From Paenibacillus nasutitermitis (lineage in GTDB: Bacteria > Bacillota > Bacilli > Paenibacillales > Paenibacillaceae): a DNA stretch of 64,000 nucleotides. The notes under the pieces are model-generated. The model was given only the letters and a program-made list of their open reading frames with translations. It searched no databases and was not told the origin of the DNA. Position numbers and translations under genes: made by a program. Below, in pieces: positions 34,644-43,700 of this stretch. The DNA lies in NCBI RefSeq assembly GCF_014641075.1, contig NZ_BMHP01000007.1, positions 124,001 through 188,000 of the forward strand, written 5' to 3'. The first letter of the stretch is position 1; each line of letters opens with the position of its first letter.

Positions 34644-35762
34644 GCATTTATTTATGAAGTATTCATACATCTCCGAGAATTCTGCGGCAAGGGGGACGGA
34701 TAACTCTTGCTGGTACAGATTTGATATGTACGCATAATGTTGCGTAAATGATACATGATCCTTCAATTCTCTATAAGCCTGAAGCAGGTACAAGTTCGCT
34801 TCCTCGTCCCATTCATCGCTTAGAAGCAGTTTCTTTATTATGAGGATTGCTTGCTCGACTCTTCGATGCGTTAGCAGACACCGACTCAGCTGTTTGGCGA
34901 ATCGGGAATACAATCTGTGCAGACGGATTTGCTCGGTAATCGACCATTCATAGGATCGGTCCTCGAATAATTCGCCGGTATACAGTTGCTCGCATGCCAA
35001 TGCCTCCTCAATTTGATCGGATTCAATTGTAGTGAATTGAGCAACCTGATCTTCGAATTGCACGAAATCGATCTCGATGTGATCGAGGAGCAGCCAGTAT
35101 TGATCTTGAGAATGGACAATGATGTTCTTATGACCAAGAGCATGCAGGGTTTTACGAAGCTGATAGATATTTGTATTCACGTAGGTTGCAGCATTCTTCT
35201 GTGGCATATCTGAGTAAAGGTGTTCGAGGATCCGGCTTTTGGACACAGGGCGACCTCTATGTATTAGCAGGTAAGCAAACAGCTCCATACTTTTCTTCGA
35301 GATCCATTTGGCAAGTCCAACTTGTTCGCTCCTTACTTCGAACCCTCCAATGGCACGCACCATTAGCTTTCCGGTGGGACTGCCCGCAATCGTGGACTTT
35401 TCTCTGATTCTTGCTGCGGCTCGCATGACCGTCTGTTCCAGGCGTGATTTCGAAACCGGCTTAATCATATAATCCAGGGGATAGCTGTCGAATGAATCAA
35501 TAGCAAATTCCTTGTGTGAGGTTACGAACACAATGTCTACCTCACTGTGGGTGGAACGGAGCCGACGGGCGACCTCTAACCCGTGATCCTGCCCAATCAT
35601 GATATCTATGAATACTAGATCAATAGCTTCTTGCCGTATTTGCTCAAGCGCCTGTGCGGCATTCTGATAACAACCAACCACGACTACGCCACTTATCTCG
35701 GATAGTAAGCGATTCATCACGATATGCATGGCCTTCTCATCATCAATCACAATAACCCTCAT
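34629..35762 (-). CDS. Response regulator with SARP/BTAD output domain
   Basis: A 377-residue response regulator. The receiver spans residues 1-120 with acidic pocket D7-D8, phosphoacceptor D53 (LVFIDIMIG) and the conserved Lys in MIKPVS. A winged-helix DNA-binding domain (about 135-225, ISKKSMELFAYLLIHRGRPV) and a C-terminal helical BTAD-like domain (about 230-370) follow. This architecture occurs in Paenibacillus and Bacillus but is rarer than OmpR or AraC outputs. The ATG overlaps the kinase stop by four bases. Likely targets are nearby, perhaps the divergent surface-protein gene at 37645 (inference). Confidence 0.88.
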   Translation of the reverse strand: MRVIVIDDEKAMHIVMNRLLSEISGVVVVGCYQNAAQALEQIRQEAIDLVFIDIMIGQDHGLEVARRLRSTHSEVDIVFVTSHKEFAIDSFDSYPLDYMIKPVSKSRLEQTVMRAAARIREKSTIAGSPTGKLMVRAIGGFEVRSEQVGLAKWISKKSMELFAYLLIHRGRPVSKSRILEHLYSDMPQKNAATYVNTNIYQLRKTLHALGHKNIIVHSQDQYWLLLDHIEIDFVQFEDQVAQFTTIESDQIEEALACEQLYTGELFEDRSYEWSITEQIRLHRLYSRFAKQLSRCLLTHRRVEQAILIIKKLLLSDEWDEEANLYLLQAYRELKDHVSFTQHYAYISNLYQQELSVPLAAEFSEMYEYFINKCKKTP

Positions 35763-37498
35763 CGCAAATCCCCACCCTCTAGAACAATCGTAAAGTTGCT
35801 GCCGCTTCCTGGTTTAGTGTGCACCTTGAGATATCCGCCGCACATTTGTAGGAATTGCCGGCTTACGAGTAATCCAAGACCAGTTCCCTTCTCGCCAGCG
35901 GTGCCTACAGTGGAATCAAACCGAGTTTCATCGAACACATGGCGAATTTGTTCCTCGCTCATCCCCACGCCATTATCGGAAACAGAGATTTCGACCCTGC
36001 TCTCGGTAGGTATAGCACTTATTTGGATCATGCCACCTTGATTAGAATACTTAATCGCATTGGATAGAAGATTGCGAATTACCAGAATAAGCGCTTCACG
36101 ATCGAAGTAAACACGAATGTCATCATCTATATGGACGTGCAGAGTCAATTTTTTCATCTCACAGTTCAGCAAGAGTAACCGACATGCTTCTTCGACAATA
36201 TCAGATACGAGAAGTGATTCAGGATGCAGCATAATGCCTTCCTTCTGACCGCGAAACCATTCCATGAGATTCTCGACAATCGTATAGGTGTTGCGAATTT
36301 GTTCGCCTAATGCATGAATAATCTCGTTGCCAGCTTGGTTGGATGGTCCGTTATCCTGCTCCAGCAGTTCCAACAAGTTGACTTGAACGGCTAACGGATT
36401 ACGAATGTCATGGGATACGGCTGTGAAGAGCTGATCCTTCATTTGGTTAAGGTGAGCGATTTGCTCCAGTGCTTGTTGCTTCTCTGTAATATCGATAATG
36501 ATGGAGATGGTTCCTAGCTTGCGTTGTCGCTGGGTGAAGAATGGATAGACATTTACGATGTATGATTTCTTCTCATGTCCTGTACGGGTGCTGATCTCGA
36601 TTCGGCAATCTTCCATGTCCGCGCATGCGGACTGCCACTGGGGCCAAGCTGTGAGTACGTCCCTGTAACTACGGCCAAGAATGGGACGGTTGTTGTCATC
36701 TTCTAACAGTAAGCGTGCTAATTTATTGCTATCAATAATCTTGCCAGTCGTATTCATGATGAGCATTCCTTCACGCATCGTTTCTACAACGATGTTCCTC
36801 GCCATGGGGACACTTGAAAAGAGCTTCTTCCGCACAATAATCCAGAACATGATCATGCCGCAAATTCCGCTATACACAGAGAGAGGCAGGAGCCACGGAG
36901 AGAGAGTGGGCATGAACAACTTCATCATTTCCACCGACATTGGAATGCTGCCGAACAGCAGAAGCCACATGCCTGCTATGCGGAATTCAGGGCGCGAATT
37001 TCGTATGTAACGGATCAGAACGAATATGCAGCCCGCAATAATGGTATAGCACAATAGGTTGAAAGCTAATGCGTACGGGGTTTTGGTCATGACCAAGTGT
37101 CCATTAATCAAGTTTTGCGTTCTATTAATGATATGCCAATAAGGGTCTGCCCAGATCACAACGGCCCAGCAAGCGAATAAGGCAAAGAGAGAGAAGCTCC
37201 ATCGCAGCCTCAACCACCTGTCCTTGCCGACCAGGTCCAGGACAAAAAGCACCATCAATGGCACCATGAATAAAAGTGCTGTTTGCTCTATATTCCGAAA
37301 AAAAAGCTTGGATTGCAAGTCTGCGCGACTGATCTCGAGAATCACACTTCCGGCATAAACGACTCGGCAGCCTAATACCCATACGAAATATCGCACACCT
37401 CGTTCTTGGCGGTACATGATTGCATACATCAACATGATGCACATTAGAATGGCCGAAAGTAGGATTGTTATTGAAGGTAGTGACCATAAATCATCCAT
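35759..37498 (-). CDS. Sensor histidine kinase with multi-pass N-terminal domain
   Basis: A 579-residue kinase. Residues 1-235 form seven or so membrane segments (7TM-type sensor), then a PAS-like region (about 245-340, ETMREGMLIMNTTGKIIDSN), a HisKA domain with the phosphoacceptor in AVSHDIRNPLAVQ near residue 350, and an HATPase domain (VIRNLLSNAIKYSNQGG, VSDNGVGMSEEQ, GTGLGLLVSR). All catalytic boxes appear intact. It is coupled to the SARP-type response regulator by an ATGA overlap and is divergent from the surface-protein gene at 37645. The signal is unknown. Confidence 0.92.
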   Translation of the reverse strand: MDDLWSLPSITILLSAILMCIMLMYAIMYRQERGVRYFVWVLGCRVVYAGSVILEISRADLQSKLFFRNIEQTALLFMVPLMVLFVLDLVGKDRWLRLRWSFSLFALFACWAVVIWADPYWHIINRTQNLINGHLVMTKTPYALAFNLLCYTIIAGCIFVLIRYIRNSRPEFRIAGMWLLLFGSIPMSVEMMKLFMPTLSPWLLPLSVYSGICGMIMFWIIVRKKLFSSVPMARNIVVETMREGMLIMNTTGKIIDSNKLARLLLEDDNNRPILGRSYRDVLTAWPQWQSACADMEDCRIEISTRTGHEKKSYIVNVYPFFTQRQRKLGTISIIIDITEKQQALEQIAHLNQMKDQLFTAVSHDIRNPLAVQVNLLELLEQDNGPSNQAGNEIIHALGEQIRNTYTIVENLMEWFRGQKEGIMLHPESLLVSDIVEEACRLLLLNCEMKKLTLHVHIDDDIRVYFDREALILVIRNLLSNAIKYSNQGGMIQISAIPTESRVEISVSDNGVGMSEEQIRHVFDETRFDSTVGTAGEKGTGLGLLVSRQFLQMCGGYLKVHTKPGSGSNFTIVLEGGDLR

Positions 37499-37644
37499 AT
37501 AGAGGTAAGTTACTCCTTTGAAGTTGAGAGAATTGGATGTTGTAACTGGATTCTATCATAATTTTATCATAGCAGTATGCTAGGATGAACACTAGTTGCT
37601 ACATACTAACAGATAAATACCGAGGAGATAGGTGGGGATTCGTG

Positions 37645-40600
37645 ATGATTCGAGGTTTTTCACGGAAAATAGGGTTTGCTGCACTGTCAATATTGCTATT
37701 GTTAGGAAGTGTCATGTCGTTTCCAGTATCAACTGTACATGCCGCTGTGGATGGAGATTTTCAATATGAGGATAATGGAGACGGGACTGCTATAATCACA
37801 GACTACACGGGAGATATCGGACTGAGTGTTGTCATACCTGATCTTGTGGGCAGTGGATTAACCGTGGTCGAAATCGGAGTTGATGCTTTCAAGAACAATC
37901 AACTGACCTCGTTAACGATTCCGAATAACGTGACGACGATCGGGCAAGGGGCGTTTCTAGATAACAAGCTGACTAGTTTGACCCTCCCTGACAACCTCAT
38001 GACGATCGGAAGGGATGCATTCAAGAACAATCAACTGACCTCGTTAACGATTCCGAATAGCGTGACGTCATTCGGAATAGGGGCGTTTCAAGGAAACGAA
38101 TTGACTAGTTTGACCCTCCTTGACGGTCTTGCTACGATCGGAGTTGATGCTTTCAGGGACAATCAACTGGCCTCGTTAACGATTCCGGATAGCGTGACGA
38201 CGATCGGGCAAGGGGCGTTTCAAGCGAACCAACTGACTAATTTGACCCTACCTAGCAACCTCACAACAATCGGAGTCGATGCTTTCAGGGACAATCAACT
38301 GGCCTCGCTGATGATTCCGGATAGTGTGACGACGATCGGGCTAGGGGCGTTTCTAGATAACAAACTGACTAGTTTGACCCTCCCTGACAACCTCATGACG
38401 ATCGGAAGGGAAGCGTTCAAGAACAATCAACTGACCTCGTTAACGATTCCGAATAGCGTGACGTCATTCGGAATAGGGGCGTTTCAAGGAAACGAATTGA
38501 CTAGTTTGATCCTCCTTGACGGTCTTGCTACGATCGGAGTTGATGCTTTCAGGGACAATCAACTGGCCTCGCTGACGATTCCGAATAGCGTGACGACGAT
38601 CGAGGAAGGGGCCTTTCTAAATAACAAACTGACTAGTTTGACCCTCCCTGACAACCTCATGACGATCGGAAGGGATGCGTTCAAGAACAATCAACTGACC
38701 ATGTTAACGATTCCGAATAGCGTGACGACGATCGAGGAAGGGGCCTTTCAATATAACAAACTGACTAATTTGACCCTCCTTGACGGCCTTGCTACGATCG
38801 GAGTTGATGCGTTCAAGAACAATCAACTGACCACGTTAACGATTCCGAATAGCGTGACGACGATTAGTGGTAGTGCATTTATTAATAATCCTTCGCTTAC
38901 GGATGTTTTAGTCCTAAGTAATACAGTAGATTTCGAGAGCAACAATATTTTTGGTGGCAGTTCAACCAATCTGACGCTTTATGGTAATGATTCATCAACT
39001 TCACAGACATTCGCAACTGTCAACAATCACCGTTTCCAGAAAATCACGGCAGAGCTCGCAGACCTGGAACTTAACATACCAGGGTTGACATTCGATCCGG
39101 AGGAACGCACTTTCAATCTGACGACAAATGCGAATGCCGTTATCGTGACACCAACTCCTGTTGTCCCGTTCTCAGAAGTGCAAGTTAATCACGCTCTGGT
39201 GCCGTACGGGTCGGGCTCCCCATCCATCGACCTTGCCGAAGGAATAGTGACAATTACCTTGGATGTGGAAGCCCCAGACAACTCTACAGAACAATATACA
39301 GTAGAATTTAATGTTGATCATACTAGCCCATCTATTGATTTGACAGCAAGCCCGACAACACCGACAAATGGGAATGTTACCGTAACGGTCGGCACGGATG
39401 GTACGGGCAGCGCCATTGACAGCGTGAAATGGGCTACAGGCAGCCAGGTTGCTGGGTTCTTCGCAACAGGCGGACAGGTGCTTACAGGCGGCTCGTTCGC
39501 CGCAACTGTTAACGGAACGTATACCGTTTATGCGCGAGACGAGGTAGGCAACGAATCGGTCGAAACGATCACGATCAGTAATATAGACCGCAATGTGCCC
39601 ACTATCGATTTGACAGCGAACCCGACAAGTTCGACGAATGGTAATGTCACGGTAACTGTGGATGCCAATGCGAATAGTGGGATCAGCGTGTTGAAATGGA
39701 TAGCGGGCAATGAAGGAACAGCGTTCTTCGCAACTGGTGGAGAAGGCATTGTAGATAATGAATTTATTGTAACCTCGAATGGTACGTATACAGCCTATGC
39801 AAGGGACAGTGTTGGCAATGAAGCGGTCGAAACGATCACGATCAGTAACATAGACCGCAATGTGCCCACTATCGATTTGACAGCGAACCCGACAAGTTCG
39901 ACGAATGGGAATGTCACGGTAACTGTGGATGTCTACGCAGCGAGTGAAATTAGCGCGTTGAAATGGGCAGCGGGCAATGAAGGCACAGCGTTCTTCGCAA
40001 CTGGTGGGGAAGCCATTGTAGGTAATGAATTTACTGTAACTACGAATGGTACCTACACAGTCTATGCAAGGGACAATGCCGGAAATGAAGCGGTCGAAAC
40101 GATCACGATCAGTAATATAGTGAGAAGTTCGCCTACACCGCCGACCTCACCAGGTCCAGATGATGAAGAGGATTCACCTGAAGATTCCGATCCTCATACA
40201 ATCATATCAACTGGTCCTGGCGTCATCATAATAGAGGTGGCTCCACGAGATATCAAGGAGTTGCCGAAGGACAACGGTGGGAATAAAAAAGTTGTGAATC
40301 TGCCTGATGATGTGTGGGATGAAATTCCCAAGCTACTGGATGATGATCGTCCTGTGATACGAGTCGTCATTGATGACCATCTGCCCGATGTGGAATTGCA
40401 TCTACCAGGTAAACGGCTGGCAGAATTGTGGGATATTAATCCGAATGTCGAGTTCGACATGCAACTGAACGGATCCAGCTTTCAATTGAAAGTAAACGTA
40501 CTGGATTTAGAACAACTGGCCACACGATTAGGTATTGCTGTTGACGAATTGAATGTGATTATTAAAATCTCAGCCTTAACTGGCGAGACTAAGGAAGATT

Positions 40601-41475
40601 TCATACTAGCTGCGGACGAGCAAGGAATGACATTGCTCAGCCAAGTGATTGAATTTCAATTGTTTGTATCAGGTGGCGATGAATGGGTTGAGATAACCGA
40701 CTTTGGCGGCACGTATATGACCAAGTCGATCGTGCTGGACGAACAATTCGCCAATCGAAATTACATGGCCGTCCTATACGACCCAGATGGTCGAACATTT
40801 ACGTATGTACCAGCGGTCATGGCTCGCCGAAGCAATGGTCAACAAGATTCAGTGATACAAATGCCGCACAATAGTATCTATGCGATAGTGGAGACGGATC
40901 GGATCGAATTCGCTGACATGCAAGGACATTGGGCAGAGCCCGAAGTTGAGCATCTGGGATCCAAACGGATTGTCAGAGGGATAACGATCAATGACTATGC
41001 ACCGAATCGCAACATTACTCGTGCTGAATTTACTTCATTACTGGTGCGCGCACTTGGGATCAAGACTGATCGTACTGGTGCAGGAGATGTATTCAAGGAT
41101 GTAGCTATCACTTCTTGGTATTCCACTGAAGTAGAAGCAGCCTTCAGGGCTGGACTAGTGAGTGGGATCAGCTTAACACACTTTGCACCGGAGGCACAGA
41201 TTACGCGGGAGCAGATCGCATTAATGCTCATGAATGCTCAGGCGCTCGTGAACGATGAATCCAATTCTATCGAACAGCTCCCCAATTCGCTCACATCGTT
41301 TACTGATGCTTCGGAAGTGTCAGCTTGGGCTCGAGATGCGATGTCGGACGCTGTCGCTAGTAAACTCATTCAAGGTATGAGTACAGACCGGCTAGCGCCG
41401 GCTGCATCGGCAACACGTGCACAAGCAGCAGTCATGCTGCACCGATTAATGGTTATGATCGAATTCTTGGATTGA
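37645..41475 (+). CDS. BspA-type leucine-rich repeat surface protein with SLH anchors
   Basis: A 1276-residue exported protein. The signal peptide ends near VHAA (residue ~34). A block of about 15 leucine-rich repeats of 22 residues (consensus TIG-DAF-NNQL-SLTIP-SVT) spans roughly residues 75-415. A cadherin-like/Ig-like domain follows (~470-565), then three ~85-residue repeats ending in NGTYTVYARD..GNE-VETITISN (~570-835), a Pro/Asp/Glu-rich linker, a beta-rich region, and three SLH domains in the last ~190 residues that bind cell-wall polymer. ATG 37645 follows AGGTGGGG; an earlier ATG at 37585 lacks a clear site. Adhesion or binding is the likely role. Confidence 0.88.
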   Translation: MIRGFSRKIGFAALSILLLLGSVMSFPVSTVHAAVDGDFQYEDNGDGTAIITDYTGDIGLSVVIPDLVGSGLTVVEIGVDAFKNNQLTSLTIPNNVTTIGQGAFLDNKLTSLTLPDNLMTIGRDAFKNNQLTSLTIPNSVTSFGIGAFQGNELTSLTLLDGLATIGVDAFRDNQLASLTIPDSVTTIGQGAFQANQLTNLTLPSNLTTIGVDAFRDNQLASLMIPDSVTTIGLGAFLDNKLTSLTLPDNLMTIGREAFKNNQLTSLTIPNSVTSFGIGAFQGNELTSLILLDGLATIGVDAFRDNQLASLTIPNSVTTIEEGAFLNNKLTSLTLPDNLMTIGRDAFKNNQLTMLTIPNSVTTIEEGAFQYNKLTNLTLLDGLATIGVDAFKNNQLTTLTIPNSVTTISGSAFINNPSLTDVLVLSNTVDFESNNIFGGSSTNLTLYGNDSSTSQTFATVNNHRFQKITAELADLELNIPGLTFDPEERTFNLTTNANAVIVTPTPVVPFSEVQVNHALVPYGSGSPSIDLAEGIVTITLDVEAPDNSTEQYTVEFNVDHTSPSIDLTASPTTPTNGNVTVTVGTDGTGSAIDSVKWATGSQVAGFFATGGQVLTGGSFAATVNGTYTVYARDEVGNESVETITISNIDRNVPTIDLTANPTSSTNGNVTVTVDANANSGISVLKWIAGNEGTAFFATGGEGIVDNEFIVTSNGTYTAYARDSVGNEAVETITISNIDRNVPTIDLTANPTSSTNGNVTVTVDVYAASEISALKWAAGNEGTAFFATGGEAIVGNEFTVTTNGTYTVYARDNAGNEAVETITISNIVRSSPTPPTSPGPDDEEDSPEDSDPHTIISTGPGVIIIEVAPRDIKELPKDNGGNKKVVNLPDDVWDEIPKLLDDDRPVIRVVIDDHLPDVELHLPGKRLAELWDINPNVEFDMQLNGSSFQLKVNVLDLEQLATRLGIAVDELNVIIKISALTGETKEDFILAADEQGMTLLSQVIEFQLFVSGGDEWVEITDFGGTYMTKSIVLDEQFANRNYMAVLYDPDGRTFTYVPAVMARRSNGQQDSVIQMPHNSIYAIVETDRIEFADMQGHWAEPEVEHLGSKRIVRGITINDYAPNRNITRAEFTSLLVRALGIKTDRTGAGDVFKDVAITSWYSTEVEAAFRAGLVSGISLTHFAPEAQITREQIALMLMNAQALVNDESNSIEQLPNSLTSFTDASEVSAWARDAMSDAVASKLIQGMSTDRLAPAASATRAQAAVMLHRLMVMIEFLD
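37870..38880 (+). repeat. Tandem 66 bp coding repeats (LRR array)
   Basis: About fifteen 66 bp units inside the surface-protein gene. They alternate in type, and several blocks of two to four units are near-identical at DNA level (for example the block starting near 37960 recurs near 38355 and 38620). This indicates recent duplication or gene conversion within the gene. Confidence 0.9.
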
Positions 41476-41634
41476 CAATGGCGTTGTGGCAGATGGAACC
41501 CAAATACCCTATGCTCCGGCATACAGAACCTATACTTGAATAATTTCATGCTCACAACCTGCCGACATTTGCATTCGCTCATTGTGACCTCAGCTTGTGA
41601 AGCTGTCACAGTTACAAATAATAAATAAAGCAAA

Positions 41635-41665
41635 AACCACTTCTTTATTAAGGAGTGGTTTTTTG
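41635..41665 (+). terminator. Terminator after the surface-protein gene
   Basis: AACCACTTC pairs with GGAGTGGTT (one GT pair) and is followed by TTTTTG, 160 bp after the stop codon. Confidence 0.7.
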
Positions 41666-41826
41666 TGTTGTTAAAGTTTGCATTTAAGGATATTCTTGAT
41701 GACCATAGGTTTAAAAATACAACTAGAGTGAACATCAGGAATTATCAAACGTTACGTGGTGAGTTTATCAATTACTGTGTAAATGTTCTTTTAAAATGTA
41801 CAGGTGGGTATGATGCTTCAATCTAA
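41665..41826 (+). pseudogene. N-terminal remnant of a tyrosine integrase
   Basis: A 53-residue frame from GTG 41665, KFAFKDILDDHRFKNTTRVN then NIRNYQTLRGEFINYCV, resembles the N-terminal core-binding (SAM-like) domain of phage-type tyrosine recombinases. The catalytic domain is absent: the frame ends at 41824 where the convergent dus gene ends. It is probably the scar of an integration or deletion. Confidence 0.55.
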
Positions 41827-42795
41827 TTCTTGATCCAAAAGAGGAATAACTAAACGACGTACTTCATCAGTTGACTTTGTATCCATTAATTGGTTTCTTA
41901 GTTCGCCTGCGCCTCTAAATCCACGAACATAGATTTTGAAAAAACGAAGAAGCGGTTTAAATGAACGTGGTGCGGTTTCTGTTGAATATTTATCGTGAAG
42001 ATCTAACTGTAAAAGTAGTAAATGGAGAAAATCTTTCGCGCTATGTTCTTTAGGTTCTTTTTCAAATGCAAATGGATTGGTGAAAATGCCGCGGCCAATC
42101 ATGACACCATCAACGCCGTATTGTTCAACTAACTTTAATCCTGTTGCGCGGTCAGGAATATCTCCATTAATGGTTAACAACGTATTTGGAGCAATTTCAT
42201 CGCGTAATTTTTTGATTTCAGGGATTAGTTCCCAGTGTGCATCTACTTTACTCATTTCTTTTTTTGTACGAAGGTGAATGGAAAGATTCGCAATATCTTG
42301 TTTCAATATATGTCCTAACCAATCGCGCCACTCGTCAATTTCAAAGTAACCCAATCTTGTTTTAACACTAACCGGCAATCCGCCTGCTTTAGCTGCTTGA
42401 ATAATGTCTGCTGCAACTTTAGGATGTTGTATTAATCCAGCACCTTTTCCATTGGATGCGACGTTTTGTACTGGGCATCCCATGTTTAAATCGATACCAC
42501 GAAAACCAAGTTTTTTCATATCCATACTCATCTGTTCAAACAATGCTGGTTTATTACCCCATATATGAGCGACAATCGGTTGCTCATCTTCTGTGAACGT
42601 TAACCGACCACGAGTACTGTCTATTCCTGTAGGGTGACAGTAGCTTTCTGTACTTGTGAATTCTGTGAAAAATACGTCGGGTCTTGCAGCCTCACTAATG
42701 ACGTGACGAAATACAACATCTGTCACATCTTCCATTGGTGCTAATATAAAAAACGGCTTCGGTAAATCAAGCCAAAAATTATGTTCGTTACTCAT
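41818..42795 (-). CDS. tRNA-dihydrouridine synthase
   Basis: A 325-residue FMN enzyme that reduces specific tRNA uridines to dihydrouridine. Signatures are FILAPMEDVTDVVFRH near residue 15, DLNMGCPVQNVASNGKGAGL (Cys as catalytic acid) and SVKTRLGY, with a C-terminal helical domain. The ATG at 42795 follows AAGGAGAT; an upstream extension to 42894 lacks a site and family similarity. The gene is markedly AT-rich compared with the core genes. It is sandwiched between an integrase remnant and a truncated kinase, so it may be an acquired extra copy. Confidence 0.9.
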   Translation of the reverse strand: MSNEHNFWLDLPKPFFILAPMEDVTDVVFRHVISEAARPDVFFTEFTSTESYCHPTGIDSTRGRLTFTEDEQPIVAHIWGNKPALFEQMSMDMKKLGFRGIDLNMGCPVQNVASNGKGAGLIQHPKVAADIIQAAKAGGLPVSVKTRLGYFEIDEWRDWLGHILKQDIANLSIHLRTKKEMSKVDAHWELIPEIKKLRDEIAPNTLLTINGDIPDRATGLKLVEQYGVDGVMIGRGIFTNPFAFEKEPKEHSAKDFLHLLLLQLDLHDKYSTETAPRSFKPLLRFFKIYVRGFRGAGELRNQLMDTKSTDEVRRLVIPLLDQELD

Positions 42796-42894
42796 ATTAT
42801 CTCCTTCTTTGCAACATATATTGATTTGGCTATTGTAAAGTCCTTTACCCATCATACATAGTATCATTATTTTTCGATTGATGCACAGAATCAA

Positions 42895-43548
42895 TTGTGT
42901 GAATCATTGCAAAAAAGTCCAAGCTTCACTCCCCCTTCCGCCTCCTTTGTCTTCAAGTGGGCAGTGATCTTTGCAGCCTGTTCGTTGGTTGCGGGAAGCT
43001 TGCTGATTCTGGTTGCCTCTGTGTTCTTGGTAAGTCCGATCAAAAAGCTGACCATAGCGACTAGGCGTATAGCAGCCGGAGATTTCAACATCAAGCTGAA
43101 TATTAAGCAGGCGGGCGAACTGGGTACGTTGGCTCGCAGTTTTGAAGAAATGATGCACGATCTGCAGCAGCTTGAGCAGATGCGCAGGGAATTCGTAACG
43201 AATGTGTCGCACGAGGTTCAGTCCCCGCACACCTCCATATCCGGCTATGCTCTTGCGCTTAAACAAGATGGCCCCTCAGATCAAGAGCGAAGCCGTTATC
43301 TAGACATTATTATCGCTGAAGCAGATCGGATGTCCAAGATGAGCGACAGCCTGCTCAAGCTGAGTTTACTTGAATCGCAGTCGCAGCAGCTTCGGCCCGC
43401 CATGTTCGGCCTTGATGAACAAATCCGGCGGGTTATCGTGGCACTCCAGCCGCAATGGTCTGCGCGCAGCATCTCCTTCGAACTCCATTTGAAGGCCGTT
43501 CGGAACGACCTTTATTGTCACCTTGCCAATCACTACACCAACCGGTAG
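42895..43548 (+). pseudogene. Sensor histidine kinase truncated at both ends
   Basis: A 217-residue fragment starting in the second membrane segment (VIFAACSLVAGSLLILVASV) of a classic kinase, with HAMP (SPIKKLTIATRRIAAGDF), the HisKA box VSHEVQSPHTSISGYALAL and the dimerisation helix (SDSLLKLSLLES). The N-terminal sensor is missing and the frame ends before the ATP-binding domain. It cannot phosphorylate itself. The GC-rich codon use differs from the adjacent dus gene. The left break coincides with the dus side. Confidence 0.85.
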
Positions 43549-43563
43549 TTAGATTCCTGGAAT

Positions 43564-43620
43564 GTTCATACATGGACCCATTTAATATTTTTTTGCTTCG
43601 TTCATATTCAGTTCATATTG
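43564..43620 (+). promoter_or_regulatory. Direct repeats GTTCATATT upstream of the hydrolase
   Basis: GTTCATATTC (43600-43609) and GTTCATATTG (43611-43620) are spaced 11 bp apart, one helical turn, with a third related copy GTTCATACAT at 43564-43573. This looks like a site for an OmpR-type response regulator, fitting the neighbouring remnant of an OmpR-type kinase. Confidence 0.5.
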
Positions 43621-43700
43621 TCGTCATGGAAATGACATCTTGATTGGTTAGACTTGCATTAGCGGTCTGCTAGCCATTATGCAGATAACGACAGGAGTGG

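Noticed and set aside
37870..38880. Regular repeats considered as a CRISPR array
   Set aside because: The units are contiguous, coding and 66 bp long without unique spacers; they encode leucine-rich repeats.
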